This document shows, in pieces, positions 1 to 10,013 of a stretch of 64,000 nucleotides of DNA. The stretch lies in the NCBI RefSeq assembly GCF_008064665.1, contig NZ_VRZA01000009.1, positions 62,001 through 126,000 on the forward strand, written 5' to 3'. Source of the DNA: Parahaliea maris (GTDB lineage Bacteria > Pseudomonadota > Gammaproteobacteria > Pseudomonadales > Halieaceae). Under the pieces are notes generated by a model that was not told where the DNA came from, searched no databases, and saw only the letters and a list, made by a program, of their open reading frames with translations. Made by a program: the position numbers and the translations under genes. Numbering within the stretch: the first letter of the stretch is position 1; each line of letters starts with the position of its first letter.

Positions 1-140
1 CAGATAGCATCGGCGATATCGGCGTAATCCCCGGCGTGCCGGTTCAGGTATTCCAGCATGCTGTCGCCGGAGGCGGCTGCGCTGGTCAGGGATGCGGCTG
101 ACAGCAGCAGCCCCGCGGCGAGAGATGTAAAACGTGGCAT
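1..140 (-). CDS. Partial secreted protein, possibly an M20-type amidohydrolase (5' end only)
   Basis: Reading leftwards from an ATG at 138-140, the frame stays open to the window edge (about 46 codons). It begins MPRFTSLAAGLLLSAAS, a clear Sec signal peptide with an Ala-rich cleavage region. It then continues SMLEYLNRHAGDYADIADAIW. That last stretch resembles the start of the mature domain of AbgB-like M20 amidohydrolases, which open with a helix ending in I-W before the first metal motif. The catalytic part lies outside the window, so the family is only a suggestion. Export is better supported than the enzyme class. Confidence 0.5.
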   Translation of the reverse strand, partial: MPRFTSLAAGLLLSAASLTSAAASGDSMLEYLNRHAGDYADIADAI

Positions 141-399
141 GGGCGTCCTCAATGTGCATTTCAGGGGCACACCTTACCACTGCGGGGGCAGTCCAGCACA
201 GACGGTGAGTGGAGGACAGTGAGTGAGGGCATTTACCGGTGAGCGGGAGCTGTCAGGCGCGACGAGCGCCGGGCCGGTGGCGCATGCAAAGCCACCGGCC
301 CGAACGGGAGAGCCGGGATGGGGCGCCCGGCGCATGACGAGGCGAACCTCGTCGACATCGTCCTGCCAGGGGTTGCGGGACGAATTCGGTGCCGGGCGA

Positions 400-744
400 T
401 CAGTCGGTGCTGGCCACCCTGCCGGCGTTGATCTGGCTCAGGGCATCATTCACCGCCCGCTCGTAACAGGCCTCATTGTCGGCGGCAGTCCCGAGGTCGC
501 CGGTGATGCGGTAGTCGCTGGAGCCGCAAACATCACGCGCCGCTGCACTGATGCGGTAGTAGAGGCTCTCCTGACCCTTGCTGGAAGTCAGGTCGAGATC
601 ATCGTAGTTGACCGTCGCGGTGCGAACCGCCTCGGACTTCACCAGCGTTTCGCTGTAGGTGTCGGCCTGGGCCTGGAAAGTCAGCAGGGCCAGTGCCGCT
701 GCGCTGCCTGCCAGAAACTGTTTGCTGATACGCGCCATGTTCAT
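400..744 (-). CDS. UrcA family protein (small periplasmic protein)
   Basis: This is a 114-residue secreted protein. Residues 1-27 form a signal peptide ending AQA. The mature part carries the UrcA pattern: VNYDDLDL, then a Gly-containing spacer, LYYRISAAARDVCG, and a second Cys near residue 93 (NEACYERAV). The two cysteines could form a disulfide. UrcA proteins are common in marine proteobacteria and their role is not established. The start at 744 is favoured by AGGGAG six bases upstream. It is divergent from hemH and appears monocistronic. Confidence 0.82.
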   Translation of the reverse strand: MNMARISKQFLAGSAAALALLTFQAQADTYSETLVKSEAVRTATVNYDDLDLTSSKGQESLYYRISAAARDVCGSSDYRITGDLGTAADNEACYERAVNDALSQINAGRVASTD

Positions 745-932
745 TGCTGTTCTCCCTACCTTGTCAGGTTGTATACGGCGTCTTGCCGCGAGGGGCGCGC
801 TGTCTGTGTGCCGCCCTTGGTGATCACATTAGGAGAAGCCGCCTCGCGCCGAAACAGCACTTCGGTGAAGCGATGGTGGCGAGCGATGAACTGAGACAAT
901 GCGACGACAAGCTGCCACGGGCAGTGCCCGAT

Positions 933-961
933 TTGGCTTGTGTTCCACGGCACCGTATATT
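933..961 (+). promoter_or_regulatory. Sigma-70-type promoter for hemH
   Basis: TTGGCT (933-938) and TATATT (956-961) are separated by exactly 17 bp. Transcription would start near 968, giving a leader of about 23 nt before the hemH ATG. No operator-like palindrome was seen beside it. Confidence 0.55.
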
Positions 962-990
962 GACACCCACTCTCCAGCCAGCGGCACAGT

Positions 991-2010
991 ATGAGTTCAA
1001 CAATTTCGGCAAGCAGTTCGAATCGCGGCCCCGTGGGCGTGCTGATCACCAACCTGGGCACGCCCGATGCCCCCACTACAGGCGCTTTGCGACGCTACCT
1101 GAAACAGTTCCTGTCCGACCCGAGGGTGGTGGAGGTACCGCGCCTGCTGTGGTGGTTCATTCTCAACGGCATCATCCTCAATGTGCGCCCCTCCCGTTCC
1201 GCCGCCGCCTACCGCGAGGTGTGGACCGACGAGGGTTCGCCACTGCTGCTGAATACCCGCGACCAGGCCGGGGGCCTGCAGGCAGCGCTGGCAAAAACAT
1301 ACGGCGACGACGTGGTGGTGGAGTTCGCCATGCGCTACGGCTCGCCGGCGATCGGCGAAGGCATCGAAGCCCTGTGGCAACGGGGCGCCCGTCGGCTGGT
1401 GGTGCTGCCGCTCTACCCCCAGTACAGCGGCCCCACCACCGCCTCCACCTTCGATGCGCTGGCCGCGGACTTCCAGGCCCGCCGCTGGTTACCGGAAACG
1501 CGGTTCATCAGCGACTACCATGACCATCCCGCCTATATCGAGGCGCTGGCCGACAGCGTGCGCCAGCACTGGGAACAGCACGAACGGGCCCAGCGCCTGC
1601 AGTTTTCCTACCACGGTGAGCCACAGAGCTACGTGGACAAGGGGGACCCCTACTACGACCAGTGCCTGGCCACCTCCCGTCTGGTAGCGCAGGCCCTGGG
1701 CCTGGCAGACAGTGACTGGGACGTCAGCTTCCAGTCACGCTTCGGGCGCGACCCGTGGCTACAGCCCTATACCGACGAGACCCTGAAAAGCCTGCCGGGC
1801 CAGGGAATCCGCTCCCTGCAGATTCTCTGCCCGGGCTTTTCCTCGGACTGCCTGGAAACCGTGGAGGAAATCGGCATTGAAAACCGGGACTACTTCCTGG
1901 AGGCGGGCGGTGAGCGCTACGAGTACATTCCCTGCCTTAATGCCGGGCCCGCACATATCGAGGCGCTGCGCCAAATCGTAGCGGGCAACCTGGGGGGCTG
2001 GCTGCCCTGA
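991..2010 (+). CDS. hemH: Ferrochelatase
   Basis: The 339-residue protein inserts Fe2+ into protoporphyrin IX, the last step of protoheme synthesis, at the cytoplasmic face of the membrane. It opens with the family signature VGVLITNLGTPDAP and contains FSYHGEP, whose His (residue 208) corresponds to the metal-binding/catalytic His. The acidic patch CLETVEEIGIE follows near residues 286-296. Length is typical for proteobacterial HemH. The ATG at 991 has only a weak ribosome-binding site, but it gives the expected short lead-in. The gene is convergent with the methyltransferase-like gene and sits behind a good sigma-70 promoter. Confidence 0.96.
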   Translation: MSSTISASSSNRGPVGVLITNLGTPDAPTTGALRRYLKQFLSDPRVVEVPRLLWWFILNGIILNVRPSRSAAAYREVWTDEGSPLLLNTRDQAGGLQAALAKTYGDDVVVEFAMRYGSPAIGEGIEALWQRGARRLVVLPLYPQYSGPTTASTFDALAADFQARRWLPETRFISDYHDHPAYIEALADSVRQHWEQHERAQRLQFSYHGEPQSYVDKGDPYYDQCLATSRLVAQALGLADSDWDVSFQSRFGRDPWLQPYTDETLKSLPGQGIRSLQILCPGFSSDCLETVEEIGIENRDYFLEAGGERYEYIPCLNAGPAHIEALRQIVAGNLGGWLP

Positions 2011-2058
2011 ATCAGAACCGGGTCGAAGCGACAGCCACTCCCGGCACGGCCGCTGCGA

Positions 2059-2511
2059 CTACAACCAGCGCCGGACCCTGGCACAGTACGCGGGATACTC
2101 CTGCGGAAAAAGCTCCCTGAGCAGGACCTCTTCCGGGCGAATGTAACGCCACTCGATGATGACCATGAACAGTGGGGGTATCACCAGCGCGGTGCTGGCC
2201 CCCACGGTGACTGCAGTACCCAGCAGCACCAGGGCCATGCCCAGGTACATGGGGTTGCGCGTGAAGGCGTAAACCCCGCCGGTGACCAGGGCGCTGACCT
2301 CGCGAAAGGGAATCATGTCGGTCCCCGCGCGCTGGAACAGGCCGCCGGCAATCACCAGGATGGCCAATCCCGCCACCAGCAGGGCACCGCCAGCCAGCTG
2401 GCTGGCGAGGCCGGTAAAGCGGGGGCCCGGCAGGTATTCGTTCAGGGTAAAGATCAGGACCACCCCGATCACAAGCCACATGGGCGGATAGATAATGCGC
2501 TTGTGGGCCAT
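2059..2511 (-). CDS. Isoprenylcysteine carboxyl methyltransferase-like membrane protein
   Basis: A 150-residue integral membrane protein with about four hydrophobic helices. The C-terminal half carries TGGVYAFTRNPMYLGM and, later, EEVLLRELFPQEYPAY. This is the RNP-Y plus EE-L-F-G-Y-Y pattern of the ICMT/PEMT family, which binds S-adenosylmethionine and a lipid-like substrate. Bacterial members are poorly characterised and their substrate cannot be read from the sequence. It lies 11 bp downstream of the ZIP transporter on the same strand, so the two are probably co-transcribed. Confidence 0.85.
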   Translation of the reverse strand: MAHKRIIYPPMWLVIGVVLIFTLNEYLPGPRFTGLASQLAGGALLVAGLAILVIAGGLFQRAGTDMIPFREVSALVTGGVYAFTRNPMYLGMALVLLGTAVTVGASTALVIPPLFMVIIEWRYIRPEEVLLRELFPQEYPAYCARVRRWL

Positions 2512-2522
2512 GCCGTCGCTCC

Positions 2523-3359
2523 TCAGTGTCCGAGATGGGCCGAGACAGGTTCCAGGCTGCCGATGCCATAGGCCAGGACGATGCCGGCGATAAACGCCAG
2601 GGTGAGTTTGCCCCGGTCGTGACTGTGGAAGTGGACCTCGGGCAACAGGTCACTGAGGGCGATACAGATGAAGGCCCCGGCGGAAAAAGCCAGCGCCACC
2701 GCGACCCCGTAGTCGCGGGCTTCACCCAGCAGATCGACGCCGAAAAAGAACAGCAGAGCGCCCAGCGGGCACATCAGGGCGAACAACAGATTCGCCCACT
2801 TGCGGGCCGCGGCGCTCCAGCCACCCGCCTCCATCACGGTGATGATGGACATGGCATCCAGCGGCTTGTGCAGCAGAATGGCGAGAAACACCCCCACTCC
2901 CAACAGCCCCGCCAGCCCGTGTCCGGATACCTCGCCCTGCAGCACGGCACCCAGCGCCACCCCGTCGATCAGCGTATGCAGGCCCAGGCCGAGGGCAATG
3001 CCCACCCAGCTCAGGCTGTGAACCGAAGCGGATTCGTGGTGGTGATGATCGTCTTCTTCGTGGCTGAAGTCGTGCTGGTGGAAATGGAACATCCGCAACA
3101 GCAGCAGCATGGTGACCAGGCCGATCATCAGCCACCACACCGAAACATCGGCGGCGTGGCTGCCGCCCTGCAGTGCCATGCTGTGGGGCAACAGATGATA
3201 GAAGGCGACACCCAGCATCAGGCCCGACACAAAGCTCATGATGAGCTGGGTACGGGTATGGGTCATCTGCACCCAGTTGGGCAGCAACCCACCCAGCAGC
3301 GAGAAGGCGGCAATGGCGAGGCAGTACAGACTGAGCAGGAGGGTGGGCGACACCGACAT
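2523..3359 (-). CDS. ZIP family divalent metal transporter
   Basis: A 278-residue polytopic protein with about eight membrane helices. A His-rich cytoplasmic loop at about residues 90-112 (HFHQHDFSH, DDHHHHES) separates the first three helices from the rest. The transport helices contain LGLGLHTLIDGVALG and LLHKPLDAM, matching the metal-binding H-x-x-x-D/E patterns of TM4 and TM5 in ZIP proteins. ZIP members move Zn2+, Fe2+ or Mn2+ into the cytoplasm; the metal is not predictable here. Its only neighbour on the strand is the ICMT-like gene downstream. Confidence 0.9.
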   Translation of the reverse strand: MSVSPTLLLSLYCLAIAAFSLLGGLLPNWVQMTHTRTQLIMSFVSGLMLGVAFYHLLPHSMALQGGSHAADVSVWWLMIGLVTMLLLLRMFHFHQHDFSHEEDDHHHHESASVHSLSWVGIALGLGLHTLIDGVALGAVLQGEVSGHGLAGLLGVGVFLAILLHKPLDAMSIITVMEAGGWSAAARKWANLLFALMCPLGALLFFFGVDLLGEARDYGVAVALAFSAGAFICIALSDLLPEVHFHSHDRGKLTLAFIAGIVLAYGIGSLEPVSAHLGH

Positions 3360-3465
3360 CGAGTATCCGGGGCTGTTGGGGCAAGCGCGCGATTATTCCA
3401 TATTTACCGGTCGGCTGTAATGTGAAGCATGACCAGTCCGGCCAATCCCCTGATCCGGGATGACA

Positions 3466-3497
3466 TTGACAGCCAGACTAATGGTTATTAGTTTGGC
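3466..3497 (+). promoter_or_regulatory. Promoter with embedded operator-like palindrome upstream of the aldehyde dehydrogenase
   Basis: TTGACA (3466-3471) is followed after 17 bp by TAGTTT (3489-3494). The spacer and -10 are covered by an inverted repeat: GCCAGACTAAT (3472-3482), a 4-bp centre, then ATTAGTTTGGC (3487-3497), with 10 of 11 arm positions paired. This placement suits repression by a dimeric TetR- or MarR-type protein. No regulator gene is adjacent. Confidence 0.45.
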
Positions 3498-3525
3498 CGC
3501 ATAACAGACCATCCGGAGCCCTACC

Positions 3526-5067
3526 ATGGCCATTTACGAGCCCATCGAATCCAGCGATTCCCGCCGCCACCTGCAGTTGCGCAGCCCGGTCACGCTCGAG
3601 CCCACGGGAGAATTGATCTGTGCCAACGCCGAGGATGTGGCTGACGCCATCGCCCTGGCCCGGCGAGCACAGCCGGCCTGGGCCGCCACCCCGATTCGCG
3701 AACGGGCGAAGGTTGCCGAGCGCGCCCTGCAACTGGTGCTGGAGCGCCAGGACGAAATCATCGACACCGTGGTGGCCGAGACCGGCAAGGCCCGGGCCGA
3801 CGCCATGAGCATGGAAATCTACTCGGTGGCCGACTCGCTGTGCTACTACGCCAAGCACGCGGAGGAATTCCTGAAGCCGCGCAAGCGGCGGGTGCCCGGT
3901 ATCATGGGTATCGCCAAGCAACTGCATATCCGCTACAAGCCACTGGGCGTGGTGGGGCTGATCACCCCCTGGAATGGTCCCTTCGTGCTGGTCATGAACC
4001 AGGCCGTACAGGCCCTGCTGGCCGGCAACGCGGTGGTAGCCAAGGGTTCCGAGGTCACCCCCTACTCCGCCAAACTGGCCGAGACCATCCTGCGCGACGC
4101 AGGCCTGCCCGAAGGGGTCTTGCAGGTACTGCTGGGAGATGGCGAAACCGGCGCCGCCATCGTGCGCGGCGGTGTCGACAAGGTGTCCTTCACCGGCAGT
4201 GTCGCCACCGGCCGCAAGGTGGCCGAAGCCTGCGCCAGCCAACTCATTCCCTGCACCCTGGAACTCGGCGGCAACGACGCCATGATCGTCTGCGCTGACG
4301 CCGACCTGGACCGCGCGGCGGACGGCGCCTGGCTGGGCTCCTGTATGAACACCGGTCACTACTGCTGCGGCACCGAGCGCATCTACGTGGTGGCATCGGT
4401 GTACGACGAATTTCTGCGCCTCGTGCTGGAAAAAGGCAGGCAGGTGCGCCAGGGCAACCAGCACGGCTGGGCGGAGGACGTCGGCGCGGTATTCTGGGAC
4501 CGGCAACTGGCGATCATCGAAGCCCACGTGGAGGACGCCCGCGCCAGGGGCGCCACCATCCACCAGGGCGGGCGTCGCAACCCGGACCTGCACGGCCTCT
4601 ACTACGAGCCCACCGTGATGACCGATGTCGATAACACCATGGACATCATGAACCATGAGACTTTTGGCCCCATTCTGTGCATCCAGAAAGTCGCCGACGA
4701 AGAAGAAGCCCTGCGCCTGGCCAACGACTCCGAGTTCGGGCTCAACGGCAATGTATGGACCAGGGACAAGGACAAGGGCCTCAGGCTGGCCGCCGCCATC
4801 GACACCGGCTCCTGCAGCATCAATGATATGGCCCTGAGCTACGGGATTCCCACGGCCCCCTTCGGGGGGCGCAAGCAATCCGGCGTTGGCCAGGTGAACG
4901 GCAAGAAGGGGATGCGCGGCTACTGCCACGAAATGCCGATTGTGGTGGACCGCTTCGGCGGCAAAATGCCCAACGCCTACCCCAACAGCGCCGAGAGCGC
5001 CGAGGGCATGCGCAAGTTGATGGACTTCCTGTGGCGCAAGACGCCGCTGGGGAAATGGCTCGCGTAA
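3526..5067 (+). CDS. Aldehyde dehydrogenase, NAD(P)-dependent
   Basis: A 513-residue soluble enzyme of the ALDH superfamily that oxidises an aldehyde to its acid. Visible motifs include the cofactor-site TPWNGPFVL, FTGSVATGR, the catalytic Glu in LELGGND (E246), the nucleophile in NTGHYCCGTER (C280), and ETFGPI and PFGGRKQSG near the C-terminus. The subgroup resembles succinate-semialdehyde or benzaldehyde-type dehydrogenases, but the substrate is not clear. The C-terminal 45 residues, after the usual end of the ALDH fold, contain a short extension (SAESAEGMRKLMDF). It is transcribed alone behind an operator-like palindrome and convergent with proB. Confidence 0.9.
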   Translation: MAIYEPIESSDSRRHLQLRSPVTLEPTGELICANAEDVADAIALARRAQPAWAATPIRERAKVAERALQLVLERQDEIIDTVVAETGKARADAMSMEIYSVADSLCYYAKHAEEFLKPRKRRVPGIMGIAKQLHIRYKPLGVVGLITPWNGPFVLVMNQAVQALLAGNAVVAKGSEVTPYSAKLAETILRDAGLPEGVLQVLLGDGETGAAIVRGGVDKVSFTGSVATGRKVAEACASQLIPCTLELGGNDAMIVCADADLDRAADGAWLGSCMNTGHYCCGTERIYVVASVYDEFLRLVLEKGRQVRQGNQHGWAEDVGAVFWDRQLAIIEAHVEDARARGATIHQGGRRNPDLHGLYYEPTVMTDVDNTMDIMNHETFGPILCIQKVADEEEALRLANDSEFGLNGNVWTRDKDKGLRLAAAIDTGSCSINDMALSYGIPTAPFGGRKQSGVGQVNGKKGMRGYCHEMPIVVDRFGGKMPNAYPNSAESAEGMRKLMDFLWRKTPLGKWLA

Positions 5068-5086
5068 ATTTGCAGCCGGGGGCCGC

Positions 5087-6208
5087 TTACAGGACCACCA
5101 GGTTGTCGCGGTGAATCAGCTCGTCGTCGCCCTGGTAACCGAGGATTCCCTCGATGGCCGACGAGGGCTGGCGCAGCAGGCGCCGGGCCTCCTCCGCGCT
5201 GTAGTTGACCAGGCCCCGGGCGACTTCCCGGCCCTGGCCGTCGCGGCAGGCCACCATGTCGCCGCGCTGGAAATTGCCCTGCACCGCCACCACCCCTACC
5301 GGCAGCAGGCTGCGCCCGGACTCCCGTAGCACCCGTACCGCACCGTCATCCAGTTCCACACTGCCCGGCACCCGCACCATGCCCGCCAGCCACTGCTTGC
5401 GGGCATTCTGCGGCTGCTTGCCGGTTCGCAGCCAGGTGCCGACATTCTCGCCAGCTGTGACCCGCGCCACGATTTCCGGCTCACGGCCCGAGGCGATAAT
5501 CGTCTCGCTGCCGGAACGGGCCGCCAGCCGCGCCGCGCGCAGCTTGGTCACCATGCCACCGCGACCGAGGGCGCCGCCCTCCCCCGCCATGTCGTCGAGC
5601 TCGGGGGCGTGCACATCACACTGGCGGACCAGTTCGGCGTGGGGGTCGTGACGGGGGTCGGCGTTGAACAGGCCCTGCTGGTCAGTGAGCAGCAACAGGG
5701 CATCGGCATCGATGAGGTTGGCCACCAGGGCCGCGAGGGTATCGTTGTCGCCAAAGCGGATTTCGTCGGTAACCACCGTATCGTTCTCGTTGACGATGGG
5801 CATGACCCCAAGGTCGAGAAGCGTGGTCAGCGTACCGCGGGCATTGAGGTAGCGGTCACGGGCAATGACGTCGTCGTGACCGAGCAGGACCTGGGCGGTG
5901 GCAATATCGTAGGCGTTGAAGGCGTTTTCATAGCTTTGCACCAGCACCGACTGGCCCACGGCAGCGGCCGCCTGCAGGTCGTGCAGGGCCGACGGCCGGG
6001 CCGACCAGCCCAGGCGCACAATGCCAGCGGCGACGGCGCCACTGGACACCAGCACCACTTCACAACCCCGCTCCCGCAGGGCCGCCAGTTGCGCCACAAG
6101 AGCGCCAATCACGGCCTGGTCCAGGCCGCGCCCGTCATTGGTCAGCAAGGCACTGCCGACCTTCACCACCCAGCGCCGCGCGCTGGCTACCTCACTGCGC
6201 TCGCTCAC
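5087..6208 (-). CDS. proB: Glutamate 5-kinase
   Basis: The 373-residue enzyme phosphorylates L-glutamate, the first step of proline synthesis, and is normally feedback-inhibited by proline. The amino-acid-kinase domain (residues about 10-260) shows [26 protein letters not shown] and a [10 protein letters not shown] lysine motif. A C-terminal PUA domain follows (about 280-365; [15 protein letters not shown]). Length matches the two-domain enterobacterial/pseudomonad form. It begins 31 bp after obg ends on the same strand, the usual obg-proB arrangement. Confidence 0.96.
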   Translation of the reverse strand: MSERSEVASARRWVVKVGSALLTNDGRGLDQAVIGALVAQLAALRERGCEVVLVSSGAVAAGIVRLGWSARPSALHDLQAAAAVGQSVLVQSYENAFNAYDIATAQVLLGHDDVIARDRYLNARGTLTTLLDLGVMPIVNENDTVVTDEIRFGDNDTLAALVANLIDADALLLLTDQQGLFNADPRHDPHAELVRQCDVHAPELDDMAGEGGALGRGGMVTKLRAARLAARSGSETIIASGREPEIVARVTAGENVGTWLRTGKQPQNARKQWLAGMVRVPGSVELDDGAVRVLRESGRSLLPVGVVAVQGNFQRGDMVACRDGQGREVARGLVNYSAEEARRLLRQPSSAIEGILGYQGDDELIHRDNLVVL

Positions 6209-6238
6209 GCCTTATCCTTATCGCTGCCCCGTTCCCCG

Positions 6239-7639
<1,401 letters not shown>

Positions 7640-7720
7640 CTATGCGGGAGCTCGAACTCCGGAACTTCGAATCGCGATACTAGCGCTCCAAATTCTGCCG
7701 CCCGCACCACAGCAGGGAGT

Positions 7721-7824
7721 GGTTCGGGGGTGTGCCTGTACGGACCGTCAGCGGCCATGGATGGCCGCTGCCGAGCGCACATGGACGTGCTTGTAGCGTG
7801 TCCGGGAAGGCACACCGCCGAACC
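7721..7824 (-). repeat. Composite hairpin repeat, copy B (inverted relative to A)
   Basis: Arms at 7721-7737 and 7808-7824 are complementary at 16 of 17 positions. Read on the minus strand, the core follows the same order as copy A: GGACACGC, GCACGTCCATGTGC, GCTCGGCA, then the perfect palindrome around CCATCCATGG, then GGTCC. It is separated from A by 96 bp. The arms share no evident sequence with those of A, C or D. Confidence 0.85.
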
Positions 7825-7909
7825 GCGACCGTCCTACGAAGCTCCGCCCATCCAGAGGCTTGCGCGACAAAAACGTCCGATGTCGCTACAGAGAGCCCTG
7901 AAACAAGAC

Positions 7910-7940
7910 AAAAAAAAGCCCCGTCATCTGACGAGGCTTT
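7910..7940 (-). terminator. Rho-independent terminator after rpmA
   Basis: Read on the minus strand: AAGCCTCGTCA, a short loop, TGACGGGGCTT, then a run of eight T. It lies about 25 bp past the rpmA stop codon and separates rplU-rpmA from obg. Confidence 0.88.
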
Positions 7941-7964
7941 CGTTCAGTTCGTGCGAACCGTCGC

Positions 7965-8222
7965 TCAGGCGCTCACCACCTGGACGAACTTGCGGTTTTT
8001 CGGGCCCTTGACCACGAACTCGACCTTGCCTTCAGCGGTCGCGAACAGCGTGTGGTCCTTGCCGATGCGAACATTGTCGCCAGCGTGGAAACGGGTGCCG
8101 CGCTGACGCACGATGATGTTGCCCGCTTGAACCACTTCACCGCCGAAACGCTTCACGCCAAGGCGTTTACTTTCCGAATCGCGGCCGTTACGAGTACTAC
8201 CGCCAGCTTTCTTGTGTGCCAT
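7965..8222 (-). CDS. rpmA: 50S ribosomal protein L27
   Basis: An 85-residue ribosomal protein whose N-terminal tail reaches the peptidyl transferase centre. It starts [20 protein letters not shown], with the conserved [10 protein letters not shown] pattern, and continues [18 protein letters not shown]. Length is standard. It follows rplU by 15 bp, and its own terminator lies just downstream. Confidence 0.98.
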   Translation of the reverse strand: MAHKKAGGSTRNGRDSESKRLGVKRFGGEVVQAGNIIVRQRGTRFHAGDNVRIGKDHTLFATAEGKVEFVVKGPKNRKFVQVVSA

Positions 8223-8237
8223 AGTCGCTAAGCTCCT

Positions 8238-8546
8238 TTATGCCGTAATGCCGGTGATCTTCACTTCGGTGTACCACTGGCGATGGCCAGTTTCACGCCG
8301 ATAGTGCTTACGACGGTTGAATTTGACGATCTTCACTTTGTCGTGACGACCATGGCTAACCACCTCGGCAGTTACCTTGCCGCCTGCTACAACCGGGGTG
8401 CCGATTTTGACATCTTCACCGCCGATCATCAGAACCCGGTCGAATTCCACTGATTCACCAGTGGCCACTTCCAGTTTCTCCAGCTTGAGGGTTTCGCCCT
8501 CAACCACGCGGTGCTGCTTACCACCGCTCTCAATGACTGCGTACAT
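8238..8546 (-). CDS. rplU: 50S ribosomal protein L21
   Basis: A 102-residue 23S rRNA-binding protein. It starts [14 protein letters not shown] and ends with the family pattern [16 protein letters not shown]. It is the first gene of rplU-rpmA. The message has a leader of about 128 nt from a strong promoter, with a terminator-like hairpin 35 bp before the start codon, implying attenuation of ribosomal-protein synthesis. Confidence 0.98.
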   Translation of the reverse strand: MYAVIESGGKQHRVVEGETLKLEKLEVATGESVEFDRVLMIGGEDVKIGTPVVAGGKVTAEVVSHGRHDKVKIVKFNRRKHYRRETGHRQWYTEVKITGITA

Positions 8547-8580
8547 TGCTTGCTCCGTTCAATTAGCCTGCTCGCGGTGT

Positions 8581-8603
8581 AAAAAACCCTTGTAAATCAA
8601 GGG
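8581..8603 (-). promoter_or_regulatory. Attenuator (terminator hairpin) in the rplU leader
   Basis: On the minus strand CCCTTG, a five-base loop and CAAGGG are followed directly by six T. The structure lies between the rplU promoter and start codon, so it would end transcription before rplU unless it is overridden. No other minus-strand gene lies upstream for it to terminate. Confidence 0.65.
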
Positions 8604-8680
8604 GGCAGAGTCAGGCACAAACAGTTGAAATAGACACCTGAGCAGACCCAAACGGCCGGGGACAGGTGCAGAGGGCGGCG

Positions 8681-8709
8681 ATTCTACTCAAAACAGCCCC
8701 CGGGAGCAA
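8681..8709 (-). promoter_or_regulatory. Sigma-70 promoter for rplU-rpmA
   Basis: On the minus strand TTGCTC (8709-8704) and TAGAAT (8686-8681) are 17 bp apart. Initiation near 8674 would give a leader of about 128 nt. Confidence 0.65.
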
Positions 8710-8780
8710 GCCCTGTTTCGGCCCCGGTTCGGGACCCCGGATACGGGCCGGAGCCGGGGCAGACCCGATCGGGTCCCGTC

Positions 8781-8809
8781 TTGACACCCCCCGGGGTGCA
8801 CCCTAGCAT
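8781..8809 (+). promoter_or_regulatory. Sigma-70 promoter for ispB
   Basis: A consensus TTGACA (8781-8786) and TAGCAT (8804-8809) are separated by 17 bp. It diverges from the rplU promoter about 70 bp away. GC-rich inverted repeats lie between the two, including GACCCGATCGGGTC at about 8763-8776. Confidence 0.65.
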
Positions 8810-8878
8810 GCCGCTTTTTCCGGGGTACTGTGTTTGGGTACTCTGATTGGGGACTTTTTTCCGGGACACTCTCTTCCT

Positions 8879-9841
8879 ATGCAGCAGATTCGCGCCAGCG
8901 TCGCCGGGGAATTCGAGGCGGTCAACCGCCTGATCGTCGAGCAGCTCCACTCCGATGTCGATATGGTGGAAAACATCGGCCACTATATTGTCGACGCGGG
9001 CGGCAAGCGCCTGCGCCCCCTGCTGGCGCTGTTGACGGGCGCCGCCCTGGGCGGTTGTAGCGACCGGCACATTACCTTCGCGGCGGTCATCGAGTTCATT
9101 CACACGGCCACCCTGCTGCACGACGACGTGGTGGACATCTCCAGCCTGCGTCGCGGCCGCCCCACCGCCAATGCCGAGTTCGGCAATGCCTCCAGCGTAC
9201 TGGTGGGCGACTTCCTTTATACCCGCGCCTTCCAGTTGATGGTGCAGCTGGACGACATGACGGTCCTGCGTCACATGGCCGACACCACCAACACCATCGC
9301 CGAGGGAGAGGTGCTACAGCTGGTGCGGGCGGGCAACCCCGATACCTCCGAGGCTGATTACCTGGAAGTCATCACCCGCAAGACAGCGGTACTGTTTGCC
9401 GCCGCCTGCTATGGCGCCGCCACACTGAGCGGGCGTAAAGAAGCCGACTGCCAACAGCTGGCGGACTTCGGACTCAACCTGGGCATTGCCTTCCAGATGA
9501 TCGACGATGTACTGGACTACGAAGGCGACCCTGAGACCATGGGCAAGAACGTGGGCGATGATCTCACCGAAGGCAAGGTCACCCTGCCATTGATCCATGT
9601 GATGCAGAACGGCACGGATGCCGAGCGCGAACTGGTGCGCGAAGCGGTTGCGGCCAAGTCTGCCGCGCGGCTCGACGACATTGTGCGCGCCGTTCAGCGC
9701 TGTGGCAGCTGCGACTTCACCCGCGAACGCGCGCGTCACTATCACGACCTGGCCACCGCCTGCCTGGAAAGTTTGACGGACGGCGCTGCCCGGGACGCCC
9801 TGCAGGCCATCACCGGCCTGTCGATCAACCGGGACCACTAG
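8879..9841 (+). CDS. ispB: Octaprenyl diphosphate synthase
   Basis: The 320-residue trans-prenyltransferase elongates FPP with IPP to make the ubiquinone side chain. It contains GGKRLRP, the first Asp-rich motif LLHDDVVD and the second QMIDDVLDY, and GKNVGDDLTEGKVTLP. The reading frame extends 15 codons upstream, but the ATG at 8879 gives the usual IspB length and N-terminus (MQQIRASVAGEF). The ribosome-binding site is weak. The gene is divergent from rplU, the normal neighbourhood of ispB. Confidence 0.94.
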   Translation: MQQIRASVAGEFEAVNRLIVEQLHSDVDMVENIGHYIVDAGGKRLRPLLALLTGAALGGCSDRHITFAAVIEFIHTATLLHDDVVDISSLRRGRPTANAEFGNASSVLVGDFLYTRAFQLMVQLDDMTVLRHMADTTNTIAEGEVLQLVRAGNPDTSEADYLEVITRKTAVLFAAACYGAATLSGRKEADCQQLADFGLNLGIAFQMIDDVLDYEGDPETMGKNVGDDLTEGKVTLPLIHVMQNGTDAERELVREAVAAKSAARLDDIVRAVQRCGSCDFTRERARHYHDLATACLESLTDGAARDALQAITGLSINRDH

Positions 9842-9955
9842 GCCCACTCGGGCCAGCACACCGAAACAGGTCAGTCAGTGCCGGGCGGCGCTTTACAGTG
9901 CCGGCCCCCGCTTCCTATACTTTTGCGCTCGCTCCACATTTTCACGATCCTGAAG

Positions 9956-9976
9956 TTTACGATCGCTTTACGATCG
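9956..9976 (+). repeat. Short direct repeat upstream of pgi
   Basis: TTTACGATCG occurs at 9956-9965 and 9967-9976 (11-bp spacing), with a related TTCACGATC at 9941-9949. One helical turn between copies is compatible with tandem binding of a regulator, but nothing identifies one. Confidence 0.3.
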
Positions 9977-10013
9977 GTTGGGATCGCGCAGTTCCTCCAG
10001 AACGGGAAAGCCC

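Noticed and set aside
744-1523. 259-codon plus-strand frame over the start of hemH
   Set aside because: Arg/Pro-rich shadow of hemH without domain motifs.
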